Of a DNA stretch of 6,437 nucleotides, positions 1 to 6,437 are shown in pieces (within the stretch, counting starts at the first letter, position 1; every line of letters starts with the position of its first letter). A program made the position numbers and the translations under genes. The stretch is taken from the NCBI GenBank assembly GCA_033763635.1, contig JANRKG010000426.1, positions 1 through 6,437 of the forward strand, given 5' to 3'. The notes under the pieces were generated by a model. That model was not told the origin of the DNA, did not search any database, and saw nothing but the letters and a program-made list of their open reading frames with translations. Source of the DNA: JANRKG01 sp033763635. GTDB taxonomy: Bacteria > Cyanobacteriota > Cyanobacteriia > GCF-001939115.

Positions 1-56
1 AAGGAGGATGCAGATGGCTTAATAATATGCGTATTTTCCCTGAGGAGGAACTAACT
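1..56. other. downstream flank of drmC, no gene recognised
   Basis: This short AT-richer stretch follows the drmC TAA stop. A weak inverted repeat AATA-TGCG-TATT lies near its centre without a T run, so it is not a credible terminator. A following gene such as drmMII could begin beyond the edge. Confidence 0.4.
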
Positions 57-887
57 TTAGTCAGGGTGTGGAGGATTTTCCAGCCGGATTAGGTCTCCGT
101 GGGATATAAGGCTATTGATTTGCTGAATGACCTGTTCTGACAGATTTTGATTGTGGATGAGAACGCCCATTTCCAGGTTGAGGGACATTGCATATTCTGT
201 CAGGTTGGCGCTGGAGATGAAGAGGTGGTGCCGATCGCAGACGGCACATTTTGCATGAAGAGAACCGTATCGGCCCTGCTCATCGGTCGGGCGCTTTTCC
301 CTGGGCCAGACGTATACTTGGGACCGTTCTAAAATCTCAGTTCCGAATGTTGCGAACATTCCAAAGGAAACTTTACCGTTGCTGGCTTCAGGGGTTTCAG
401 CAATAAGGCGGACACTGACTCCCCGATCGAGTGCTGCTATCAAAGCCTGAACAATTTCAGGAATGTTGTAGATTGCAAAGCTGACAATCAGAAGATCCTG
501 TTGTGCGTCTCGTACTAATTGGAGCAGGGTTTGGTCGGTTCGTCGTAAGGGGAGCGCGATGGGATTGGGTCCCGTCCAGACCAGTTCAACGGATAGTTCC
601 TGATGCATTTGAGTTTGGCAATGGGCGGCTGTTGAGAGGGAAATTGCCAATGCAGTTCCGTCCACTCCTTGGGCCTCTGACTGCCAGAGGTCAATGAGTG
701 TATTGGTGACTTGTCGCCATGCAGGCTTCGGCAGAAGTTGCAGAAGCTTGTGTTTGAACTGGAATGGCTCCTCCAATCTGTTTGCCATGAGAACTTGTAT
801 CAAGGAGGCCAGGGTTGAGGCGGGTACTTCCTGGGCGACCTGATGAATCTGTTTCAGGAGTTTGGGTGAGAAGGGAGTTCCCATCAC
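57..887 (-). CDS. drmC: DrmC, phospholipase D-like DISARM protein
   Basis: DrmC is the phospholipase-D-superfamily member of DISARM. PLD-fold proteins include nucleases such as Nuc and BfiI, so a phosphodiesterase or nuclease role is likely but not proven. In the Bacillus class 2 system it was reported as dispensable for protection. The 276-residue protein has a helical N-terminal part (about 7-70), a Rossmann-like PLD half (about 118-195, with DLLIVSFAIYNIPEIVQAL), and one HKD motif: HAKCAVCD (H211, K213, D218), then SSANLT (225-230) and E239 in NLEMGVLI. Only one HKD motif exists, so an active site would need a dimer, as in Nuc. The start is GTG at 887 or ATG at 884, the next codon; this changes the protein by one residue. 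It overlaps the end of drmB and is the last gene seen in the operon. No signal peptide or membrane segment is evident. Confidence 0.9.
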   Translation of the reverse strand: MMGTPFSPKLLKQIHQVAQEVPASTLASLIQVLMANRLEEPFQFKHKLLQLLPKPAWRQVTNTLIDLWQSEAQGVDGTALAISLSTAAHCQTQMHQELSVELVWTGPNPIALPLRRTDQTLLQLVRDAQQDLLIVSFAIYNIPEIVQALIAALDRGVSVRLIAETPEASNGKVSFGMFATFGTEILERSQVYVWPREKRPTDEQGRYGSLHAKCAVCDRHHLFISSANLTEYAMSLNLEMGVLIHNQNLSEQVIQQINSLISHGDLIRLENPPHPD

Positions 888-2755
888 GTCCTGTCCTTGA
901 AAAATGCAAGGGGGGCGGATTCAGGTTTGACCGTTGGGATCAGGAGGCTGCGATCGAGGTACTTGTTGCCCCGTTCGCAAGATGTCTCTGGACTGAATAG
1001 ACAGGCATGGCAGGCGGCCCAATGTAAACTGTTGGGAGATTGCATTGGGCTATGTTCTGCACAAAGCGGGTCAGAGGCACAAAGCCGCATTTGTTCCAGG
1101 GCTTGATCGAGGTGACGACCGAGGGTGGCAGGTTCGCCCAGGCTGACTAACCCGCCCAGGGTTCCTTCACTATCGGGGGCGGAGGTGTAAATGAGGATGC
1201 CTGCCATCGGTCCATTCTCCTCATCAGGGGTTTTTGAGTAAATGCGTTCCCTCAGACTGGCCGCCGTGTATCCGCACTCGATCGCTAACTGTCGCATGAG
1301 GGCATGGGCGAAGGAGTGGAGCAGCAGATAGCGGACTCCGGGATAGTTGGCATCGGGTTGGAGGGATCGCGCCGTGCGCCAACGGCGATGGGCCTCTAGA
1401 CTTTGCTGCTTGTAGTCTTGAATGGCAGGCAGGTTTTCCCACTGAGCGATCGTGGGTTCATGGAACTGAAGGAATAGCCCTTCTCCCCGAACTTCAGTTG
1501 CCGGAACCCACTTTGGCTCTTGACGGCTTAAGGGTGCCCAATAGTCTTCCGGTAACTCTCCCGTTTCTGCAAAGTCTCCGGGGGATTCGATTCGAGTAAA
1601 TCCGACTAAGGCTCGTACTTCCCGCAGACGCTCCACCAGAACTACTTTGCTGAAGTAAGCTTCATAGCCTCTGGGGGGTGCGACGGGGGTCAGCCAGAAA
1701 TCAGCAGAATTAAGGCTAGTATCAGCGTTTGAGAACACCTGCCACTCTGGTGTTTTGATGTCTTTGGCTTCATCCCCTTTTGCCTCAACTGTGGCGGATC
1801 GCTTCTGCTGGATCTGTGCCCACAGGTCCGCATCGGAATATTTGGCAAATTCTTTCAATTGCCCAATGAGGCGGAATGCCGCCAGCACTTCCAGACTGGT
1901 CGCCTTTTCCAGGACTGGCCAATGCTTTTCAACCAGTTGCGCGAGTTGATCGGTTGCGGTCGGGATTGAGAGGGCAGAGAGGGTAATGGGGAACCAGCTA
2001 TTGGAGGCCCCTAACGAAATACCCACCATTTGCTGATTGCAGCCACCGTCATCGAAGTTGCGTAGATGTACATGGCGGCCCCGGCACTGAGGCATGTTCT
2101 TTTTGCCTAATTCTCCGAAAGCATCGGACATACGGCGCTTATCACCACAGCCGTCACATCTGACTTCAATATCTGCCGCTGAACCTGATACGCCATATTC
2201 GTATAGCCGCAACGTTCCCTGTTTGCAATCGCGGCCCCGATGCACAAAATAGCGCCACGGGAAATCGTCTAAATGCCCGTGTCGGCAAGCGACCAGGAAG
2301 CGGGCAGGAATCGCAGTCGGGGGATACTTTCCTTTCGGGCAATTGGTATGGAGGTAACGGTTTTGGTCAGGTCGGAAGCGATCGCTCTTGAGGGAGAATA
2401 AGCCTGATTTCAGGGGAGCCAGGAGTCGGCAACTGGGGCAGAGCATCCAGGTGGGAAAGGGGGAGACCGGAATCCCAACCCGGAGGTTTTCGTCCAGAAA
2501 GTTAGGCGTTCCGCTTGATTCTGGTGCGATCGGAGGGGAGAGGAGACGCTTGACAGAGTAGCTCAGGGATCGCTTAACGGCTGCAAGTAAGCGTTCTTCC
2601 CCCAGTTCATTGCTGTGAGTAATCTCCCAATCGTCAAGCCCCATGACGATCGTTGAGAGGTTGGGCAGGTCAACGACAGAGCCAATGCCTGCGGAAAACA
2701 GGATTTGGCTGGGACGTAGTTCACCGACTTTGCTGCGAATGGGTGCGGCTGTCAT
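884..2755 (-). CDS. drmB: DrmB, DUF1998 protein of DISARM
   Basis: DrmB is the partner of DrmA; in published work the two form a complex that binds DNA. The 623-residue protein opens with a conserved DrmB-like start (VGELRPSQILFSAGIGSVVD, 11-30, then VMGLDDW 37-43), which supports the ATG at 2755. A cysteine-rich middle part carries CPSC (106-109), C139, CRHGHLDDFPW (157-167), C177, CDGC (200-203), C224 and C239, likely zinc sites. The C-terminal part is DUF1998: LLLHSFAHALMRQL (477-490), ILIYTSAPDSEGTLGGL (520-536), then C559, C565, CHAC (582-585), C593 and NKYLDRSLL (597-605). DUF1998 also occurs fused to, or beside, SF2 helicases such as MrfA; here it is a separate protein beside its helicase. 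A GAGAGG ribosome site overlaps the drmA stop, and the drmB stop overlaps the drmC start, so translation is probably coupled on both sides. No truncation is seen. Confidence 0.93.
   Translation of the reverse strand: MTAAPIRSKVGELRPSQILFSAGIGSVVDLPNLSTIVMGLDDWEITHSNELGEERLLAAVKRSLSYSVKRLLSPPIAPESSGTPNFLDENLRVGIPVSPFPTWMLCPSCRLLAPLKSGLFSLKSDRFRPDQNRYLHTNCPKGKYPPTAIPARFLVACRHGHLDDFPWRYFVHRGRDCKQGTLRLYEYGVSGSAADIEVRCDGCGDKRRMSDAFGELGKKNMPQCRGRHVHLRNFDDGGCNQQMVGISLGASNSWFPITLSALSIPTATDQLAQLVEKHWPVLEKATSLEVLAAFRLIGQLKEFAKYSDADLWAQIQQKRSATVEAKGDEAKDIKTPEWQVFSNADTSLNSADFWLTPVAPPRGYEAYFSKVVLVERLREVRALVGFTRIESPGDFAETGELPEDYWAPLSRQEPKWVPATEVRGEGLFLQFHEPTIAQWENLPAIQDYKQQSLEAHRRWRTARSLQPDANYPGVRYLLLHSFAHALMRQLAIECGYTAASLRERIYSKTPDEENGPMAGILIYTSAPDSEGTLGGLVSLGEPATLGRHLDQALEQMRLCASDPLCAEHSPMQSPNSLHWAACHACLFSPETSCERGNKYLDRSLLIPTVKPESAPLAFFKDRT
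889..898 (-). promoter_or_regulatory. drmC ribosome binding site inside drmB
   Basis: The minus strand reads AAGGACAGGAC before GTGATG. AAGGA (894-898) lies 6 nt from the GTG and 9 nt from the ATG; a second AGGA (889-892) lies 1 and 4 nt away. Both starts are therefore served. The site is within the last codons of drmB, and the drmB TGA (884-886) sits inside GTGATG, a typical stop-start coupling. Confidence 0.6.
2378..2385. repeat. HIP1 octamer GCGATCGC
   Basis: A perfect copy of the palindromic HIP1 element, highly over-represented in many cyanobacterial genomes, lies inside drmB. It is useful mainly as a marker of the host lineage. Confidence 0.85.
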
Positions 2756-2759
2756 GGGA

Positions 2760-2765
2760 CCTCTC
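2760..2765 (-). promoter_or_regulatory. drmB ribosome binding site overlapping drmA stop
   Basis: On the minus strand the junction reads TGAGAGGTCCCATG. The purine run GAGAGG overlaps the drmA TGA stop (2764-2766) and ends 4 nt before the drmB ATG. The spacing is short but usable. The arrangement suggests ribosomes finishing drmA re-initiate on drmB, which would keep the two complex subunits in balance. Confidence 0.6.
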
Positions 2766-5700
2766 AGGGTGAGTTCGGCATGGGTTGGGGAGAACGGTCA
2801 TCATCATCGGGAATGCGATCGTCTAAAATTAGCCCGATCGTCGGTTCCACATTGCGGAGGGAATTTAAGCAGGTGAAGGGTTGCCATTGATTGCCGCTGG
2901 GTTGTTCAAGTAACCCTCGGGTAATTCCGTCCTTCTGGGATTGGTATCCTAGCTGTGCCCCGCCTGCTAAATCAGAAATTTGCTCTAACCAGTAATCGAG
3001 CTTGGCTTCTAACGCCTGTTTCACAAGATCTCTGGTTTTGGGTCCATCGACACGCTCGGCACGGGTGACGATCGCCTCGAGGGCTTCCTGAAGATAAGGG
3101 TGATTGCGATCGATGCGTCCGGCTTTGTCATTTTGATTCAGTTCAATGCCCTTCAATCGCACCAGGGCAACCAGGAGCGCTGCCAGCCCCCGATCGATCG
3201 CACGGGGCGCAAAGGGAGTGACTGAGAGGGCTTCGACGTGTTTGTAGAAAGTGGCATGGTAGTGCTCAAACTGCTCGTAGTGGGATAAGTCCCTGGGTCT
3301 TGCCCAGTTGTAAACCGTGAACACAAGACCGGGGAACGTTCGCCCAACCCGTGAAGTTGCCTGAATATATTCAGCCGTGGTTTTGGGTTGACCCGTTACC
3401 ACCATTGCCCCTAACCGCCGCACATCTACGCCGACCGAAATCATGTTTGTTGCCAGGAGCACATCAATCGGTTTGCGCCGATCGCCTTTTTGATCCCGAT
3501 GGGGATTGAAGGGAACTTCTAAGGCATCTAGAACAATGGGAATGTCGGTGGAGGCAATGCGGGAGGTGAGTTCTTTCACCTCAATGCGCGATCGTTTGGC
3601 TAAGCCTCGCTGATCCATCTTGCCCAGCCGTGATTGGATATCGTCATCGACCAGTCGCCGGGTGCCCCCCAACTCTCGCATCGAGTTAAAGTAACCCACC
3701 AGGGTCATCCAGGGATCAACGGCTTCCCCGTATTTCTCGTAGAGGGATTGGGATGCGGCAAGAATGGCTGTATAGACTCGGATCAGGGCAGCTTTTAACC
3801 TGCGTCCAGTCGCACAGATTCCCAGGTAACGTCGTCCGGGAGCCTCTTCACTGGGTTGGCGTTGGAGGGAGAAAAAGTTGTCTGTGACTTCTAATCCCTG
3901 GGGTGGAAAGACCTGCACCTGTCGCAGGAACAGGTGATGAATTTGCTCACGGGCCTGACGGATGGTGGCAGTGGACGCAATGACTTTAGGACGCACAGGT
4001 TTGCCATCCACGTTCCAGGAACAAAGGTGATCGACGGCAGTTTCATACAGACCCACCAGGGTTCCGAGGGGACCGCTAATCAGATGTAACTCGTCCTGAA
4101 TGATTAAATCAGGGGGACGCAATGGATTCTGGGGAAGGGTCTTGGCAGAGGGTTGACCATATTTAGCCGGATGGCTGGGGGAATCCTCAATTTCGGGAGA
4201 GACAAACCCGTGCCGCTGGCAGTACCCCTCAACCTGCCCGAATAACATCTGAACTGCGCCGTTCCAGGGCATCTGAGCAAACTTATCGACGGTCGCAATC
4301 AGCAAGGTCGGCAACCGACGATAGATTTCCTCATCTACCACAAGAATCGGCAAACCTTCCGTTGGGGATTGTTTTTGGGTGAACAGACAACGACCCAACG
4401 CATCCCCACAATAAATCAAGGTCCGGGCCTGTCCCTTGGCAAAAGACTCGACTTTAATATGCTGCTTGCCCGGATCGATCTTGGAACCACACCAGGGACA
4501 ATTGGTGAGTTGATGGGGAGAACCACTGCTCGTTGGCTGATACTGGCCCAGCTTTTGCTTGAGAAATTCTTCACTCTGGTCGGTGCGATTGGGGGTCGTT
4601 TTCTGCCCCACCCATAGCCCGATGCGGAAGGGTTCTTTCCCCCACTTAGTTGGATTTTCGCGGCGAATGGCTTCACAGGCACAGATTAAGGCGGTTGCCC
4701 GCTGGAACTGCTGGAGGGTCAAGAGTCGCAGTGTGTAGCGCATCAAGACAGCAACACCCGATTCTCCAGACCGTCCGGCGATCACCCCCTGTAATCGTCG
4801 TAGCCCGATCGTATAAGCCGTCAGTCCCAAATACGCTTCCGTCTTGCCGCCCCCGGTGGGAAACCAGAGTAAGTCAGCGATCGCCTCTGTTTCGTGGCTC
4901 CGGTCGGGGTGGTGGAGATCGGTAATGCTGGGTAAGTTCAGTAGAATAAAGGCAAGCTGAAAAGGTCGCCAAGAACGGTTTTTGGGAATGTCAATCGTAT
5001 CGAGTTCACCCTCTTCACCCCGTCGTTTCTGCTCGGCATAGAGGGAGTGAATTCGTTGCTGCCCCATCGCCCGGTTCATGAACTGAAACGCTTCTAATGC
5101 TTGTGAATTCCCTTGCAAGAGATCTAGCCCTGCTTGAATTCGTTCCAGGGTGCGGGTACTGTTGGTAAGGACATCCGCAGCAACCCATTCGTATCCTTGC
5201 AATTTAGCAGTCGGATCGGTGACTCGGCTTGTTTGATCGACAATCCAATCGCGGTAGGCTGTCACTAAAGGGGTGAGCTTGCTGACGAGATCAGCAGCCG
5301 TAGAGTCGGCTAGCACTTGCATATCCAGGACCAATCCGGCCAGTCCCGGTATTTCGTTGGGGGTGGGTGCGTCCGTTTTGGGAACTTCGTAAGTGGGGAC
5401 AACCCTGGTGCAAAGGCGAACCGCTCGATCCGTTGCACCTGCCGCTAATTCAGCATGAACGCCTGTTCCATGTCCTACCGCGAATTCCACCTGATGCCGA
5501 TAGAGCATTTCCATTGCCTGTTCTTCGGCGTACTGCACCGGGTCCAGTTTCCCCTGCGATCGTTGTTGTGCCTTTCGGATGAAAATATCGGGTTGTGCTT
5601 GGTCTGCGGATTCTACGCTCAATTCGGGTTGAAATAACCATGCCTGGTCAGGAGATTTTTCCGGCTCTCGCTGCTCATTCACCAGAAACAAGCTAATCAT

Positions 5701-6315
5701 CCAATCATCCCCATAGGCCCGAATTTGCCCCCGAACATACACGTCTCGATCTGGGGTAATCTGCCAGGGAGCAATGCTACCCGTCTGAAGCGGAATCGGT
5801 GGAGATTTCGCAACGCTGGGATAGCGTTTCCAAACTGTTTTGGCAGCACCCGTTGGAGTTGTCAGATATTCGCTGGGTCCTTTCTCATATTGCCCCCATC
5901 CAGCCTGGACGCGAATCGCCTTTGCCTGACCACTGACACAAAAGCTGATGCCCATTGAAGAGGGAAACATCGTTTCGATCGCCGGATTGGTGGTTTCAGT
6001 GGTGCCATCCTCTGCGGTGCCCGTGCCACCGATCGCCAGGTCATCTAGTTGCTCAGTGCTTTCGTCCACAGTTCCCGTTTTGGCAGATGCCAGGTCCTCC
6101 GTCTGTTCGAGTTGCTCATCGGGTTGTTCCAGGCGCTTACGGCGGTGAAGCGGAGCCAACAGCCCCACCAGATATCGATCGCTCACCCGTGGTTCATCGA
6201 TCTCTTCGTACTGTCCATTGACTGGACCTAGAAGATCCGCTAAGACAGCCTGTTCGAGTTCGGCGCGAATTTGAGACGGAGATGGGGGCTTGAGGCCTGC
6301 TCCCTCATTCCCCAA
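2764..6315 (-). CDS. drmA: DrmA, DISARM SF2 helicase
   Basis: DrmA is the helicase subunit of DISARM. In published work it pairs with DrmB, binds DNA and helps block incoming phage DNA in the cytoplasm. The 1183-residue protein has a conserved N-terminal block (about 16-60, including DRYLVGLLAP), an acidic repetitive linker (about 62-112), and a second N-terminal domain opening with FPSSMGISFCV. The helicase core follows: Walker A FPTGGGKTEAY (485-495, K491), motif Ia region MRYTLRLLTLQQFQRA (525-540), DEXH box DELH (741-744), motif III STAT (781-784), ATNMISVGVDV (955-965) and motif VI QATSRVGR (985-992). A likely zinc site (CPWC 606-609, C636, C643) sits between motifs Ia and II. SLRNVE lies near the C-terminus. 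All core motifs are intact. The TTG start at 6315 is the only ATG, GTG or TTG in frame between the window edge and GTG codon 44, and its ribosome site is poor, so the N-terminus is uncertain. First gene of the operon here; drmB follows after 8 nt. Confidence 0.93.
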   Translation of the reverse strand: MGNEGAGLKPPSPSQIRAELEQAVLADLLGPVNGQYEEIDEPRVSDRYLVGLLAPLHRRKRLEQPDEQLEQTEDLASAKTGTVDESTEQLDDLAIGGTGTAEDGTTETTNPAIETMFPSSMGISFCVSGQAKAIRVQAGWGQYEKGPSEYLTTPTGAAKTVWKRYPSVAKSPPIPLQTGSIAPWQITPDRDVYVRGQIRAYGDDWMISLFLVNEQREPEKSPDQAWLFQPELSVESADQAQPDIFIRKAQQRSQGKLDPVQYAEEQAMEMLYRHQVEFAVGHGTGVHAELAAGATDRAVRLCTRVVPTYEVPKTDAPTPNEIPGLAGLVLDMQVLADSTAADLVSKLTPLVTAYRDWIVDQTSRVTDPTAKLQGYEWVAADVLTNSTRTLERIQAGLDLLQGNSQALEAFQFMNRAMGQQRIHSLYAEQKRRGEEGELDTIDIPKNRSWRPFQLAFILLNLPSITDLHHPDRSHETEAIADLLWFPTGGGKTEAYLGLTAYTIGLRRLQGVIAGRSGESGVAVLMRYTLRLLTLQQFQRATALICACEAIRRENPTKWGKEPFRIGLWVGQKTTPNRTDQSEEFLKQKLGQYQPTSSGSPHQLTNCPWCGSKIDPGKQHIKVESFAKGQARTLIYCGDALGRCLFTQKQSPTEGLPILVVDEEIYRRLPTLLIATVDKFAQMPWNGAVQMLFGQVEGYCQRHGFVSPEIEDSPSHPAKYGQPSAKTLPQNPLRPPDLIIQDELHLISGPLGTLVGLYETAVDHLCSWNVDGKPVRPKVIASTATIRQAREQIHHLFLRQVQVFPPQGLEVTDNFFSLQRQPSEEAPGRRYLGICATGRRLKAALIRVYTAILAASQSLYEKYGEAVDPWMTLVGYFNSMRELGGTRRLVDDDIQSRLGKMDQRGLAKRSRIEVKELTSRIASTDIPIVLDALEVPFNPHRDQKGDRRKPIDVLLATNMISVGVDVRRLGAMVVTGQPKTTAEYIQATSRVGRTFPGLVFTVYNWARPRDLSHYEQFEHYHATFYKHVEALSVTPFAPRAIDRGLAALLVALVRLKGIELNQNDKAGRIDRNHPYLQEALEAIVTRAERVDGPKTRDLVKQALEAKLDYWLEQISDLAGGAQLGYQSQKDGITRGLLEQPSGNQWQPFTCLNSLRNVEPTIGLILDDRIPDDDDRSPQPMPNSP
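4877..4884. repeat. HIP1 octamer GCGATCGC
   Basis: Second perfect HIP1 copy, inside drmA just before the Walker A codons. The shorter core CGATCG occurs more than twenty times across all three genes, so they share the host's oligonucleotide signature. Confidence 0.85.
6001..6108 (-). repeat. 54-bp tandem duplication in drmA coding an acidic linker
   Basis: Two adjacent 54-nt units (6055-6108 and 6001-6054) code DrmA residues 70-87 and 88-105. The units begin EQTEDLASAKTGT and EQLDDLAIGGTGT and share 9 of 18 residues, with further Asp/Glu swaps. The nucleotide units also align, for example CCAGGTC in both on the plus strand. The stretch just before it (EQPDEQLEQ) looks like a worn third unit. 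It is acidic, rich in Thr, Gly and Glu, and lies between two conserved DrmA blocks, so it is probably a disordered linker whose length can vary. Confidence 0.65.
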
Positions 6316-6345
6316 CCCCTTTTCTTCTTGTAGGAGAAGGAGAGA
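6302..6345. repeat. possible cyanobacterial intergenic repeat at the drmA 5' end
   Basis: The minus strand runs from TCTCTCCTTCTCCTACAAG to GGGGTTGGGGAATGAGGG, with a small hairpin (CTTCT 6324-6328, loop 6329-6334, AGAAG 6335-6339). This resembles, from memory, dispersed repeats found between genes in filamentous cyanobacteria, which have an imperfect hairpin followed by a GGGGTTGGGG and TGAGGG tail. The proposed drmA TTG start lies inside it. Only one copy is in the window, so its repeat nature is inferred. Confidence 0.35.
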
Positions 6346-6437
6346 CGAGCCGGAATATTTACCTCTGTTTTTCCTTCCTTCTGCGACCGAGAAAGAATCC
6401 GAGGTTGAACCCTTTGGCTGCTCCTGTTCCTCTTCTC
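6316..6437. other. upstream flank of drmA, no gene recognised
   Basis: These 122 bases lie upstream of the proposed drmA start. The drmA frame stays open through them to the window edge without any ATG, GTG or TTG. The translation is low in complexity and unlike a folded domain (LLLLQEEKG next to the TTG), which suggests non-coding sequence that happens to lack stops. A class 2 or class 1 partner gene could end just beyond the edge. I found no convincing pair of -35 and -10 boxes. Confidence 0.5.

Noticed and set aside
1..56. Possible terminator after drmC
   Set aside because: The AATA-TGCG-TATT hairpin is short and AT-only in its stem and is not followed by a T run in the direction of transcription.
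4650..4925. Plus-strand open frame of 91 codons inside drmA
   Set aside because: It lies wholly opposite the Walker A and motif Ia region of drmA, and its translation is Arg- and Ser-rich without domain features; it is a shadow of the real gene.
5955..6221. Plus-strand open frames of 60 to 88 codons opposite the drmA N-terminus
   Set aside because: They exist because of the repetitive acidic linker on the other strand; no ribosome site or recognisable protein was seen.
6378..6410. CCGAG direct repeat in the upstream flank as an operator
   Set aside because: Two 5-base matches 7 bases apart are expected often by chance, and no regulator gene is in the window.
6340..6437. Possible sigma70-like promoter for drmA
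   Set aside because: The TAAATATT element on the minus strand has no -35 box at a suitable distance; the nearest TTCAAC is about 40 nt away.
1..6437. CRISPR array, tRNA, insertion sequence or other mobile element
   Set aside because: No regularly spaced repeats, transposase coding sequence, terminal inverted repeats or tRNA-like sequence were seen; almost all bases are coding.

Overview
The window holds one complete, tightly packed three-gene block, all on the minus strand: drmA, drmB and drmC, in transcription order from right to left. This is the conserved core of DISARM, an anti-phage defence system. The calls rest on recognisable protein features. DrmA is an SF2-type helicase of about 1180 residues with Walker A, DEXH and motif VI. 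DrmB carries a DUF1998 domain and has two groups of cysteines. DrmC is a small phospholipase-D-like protein with one HKD motif.

The host is very probably a cyanobacterium. The octamer GCGATCGC (HIP1) occurs twice, and its core CGATCG occurs more than twenty times in 6.4 kb, far above the one or two expected by chance. Moderate GC content and a possible cyanobacterial intergenic repeat just upstream of drmA fit this. The genus cannot be set from this sequence.

Layout: 1-56 is a short tail after drmC with no gene. 57-887 is drmC, 884-2755 drmB and 2764-6315 drmA. 6316-6437 is the upstream flank, with no recognisable gene. drmA and drmB are 8 nt apart, and the drmB Shine-Dalgarno overlaps the drmA stop. 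drmB and drmC overlap in the string GTGATG. The three are therefore almost certainly one translationally coupled operon. No promoter or terminator is convincing.

From published work on DISARM, DrmA and DrmB form a DNA-binding helicase complex that recognises incoming phage DNA, a methyltransferase (DrmMI or DrmMII) marks host DNA, and DrmC is an accessory protein. Class 1 adds drmD and drmMI, while class 2 adds drmE and drmMII. None of these class-defining genes lies in the window, so subtype and completeness cannot be decided here. The points most worth checking are the drmA start, the 54-bp tandem duplication coding an acidic linker in DrmA, and the missing methyltransferase.
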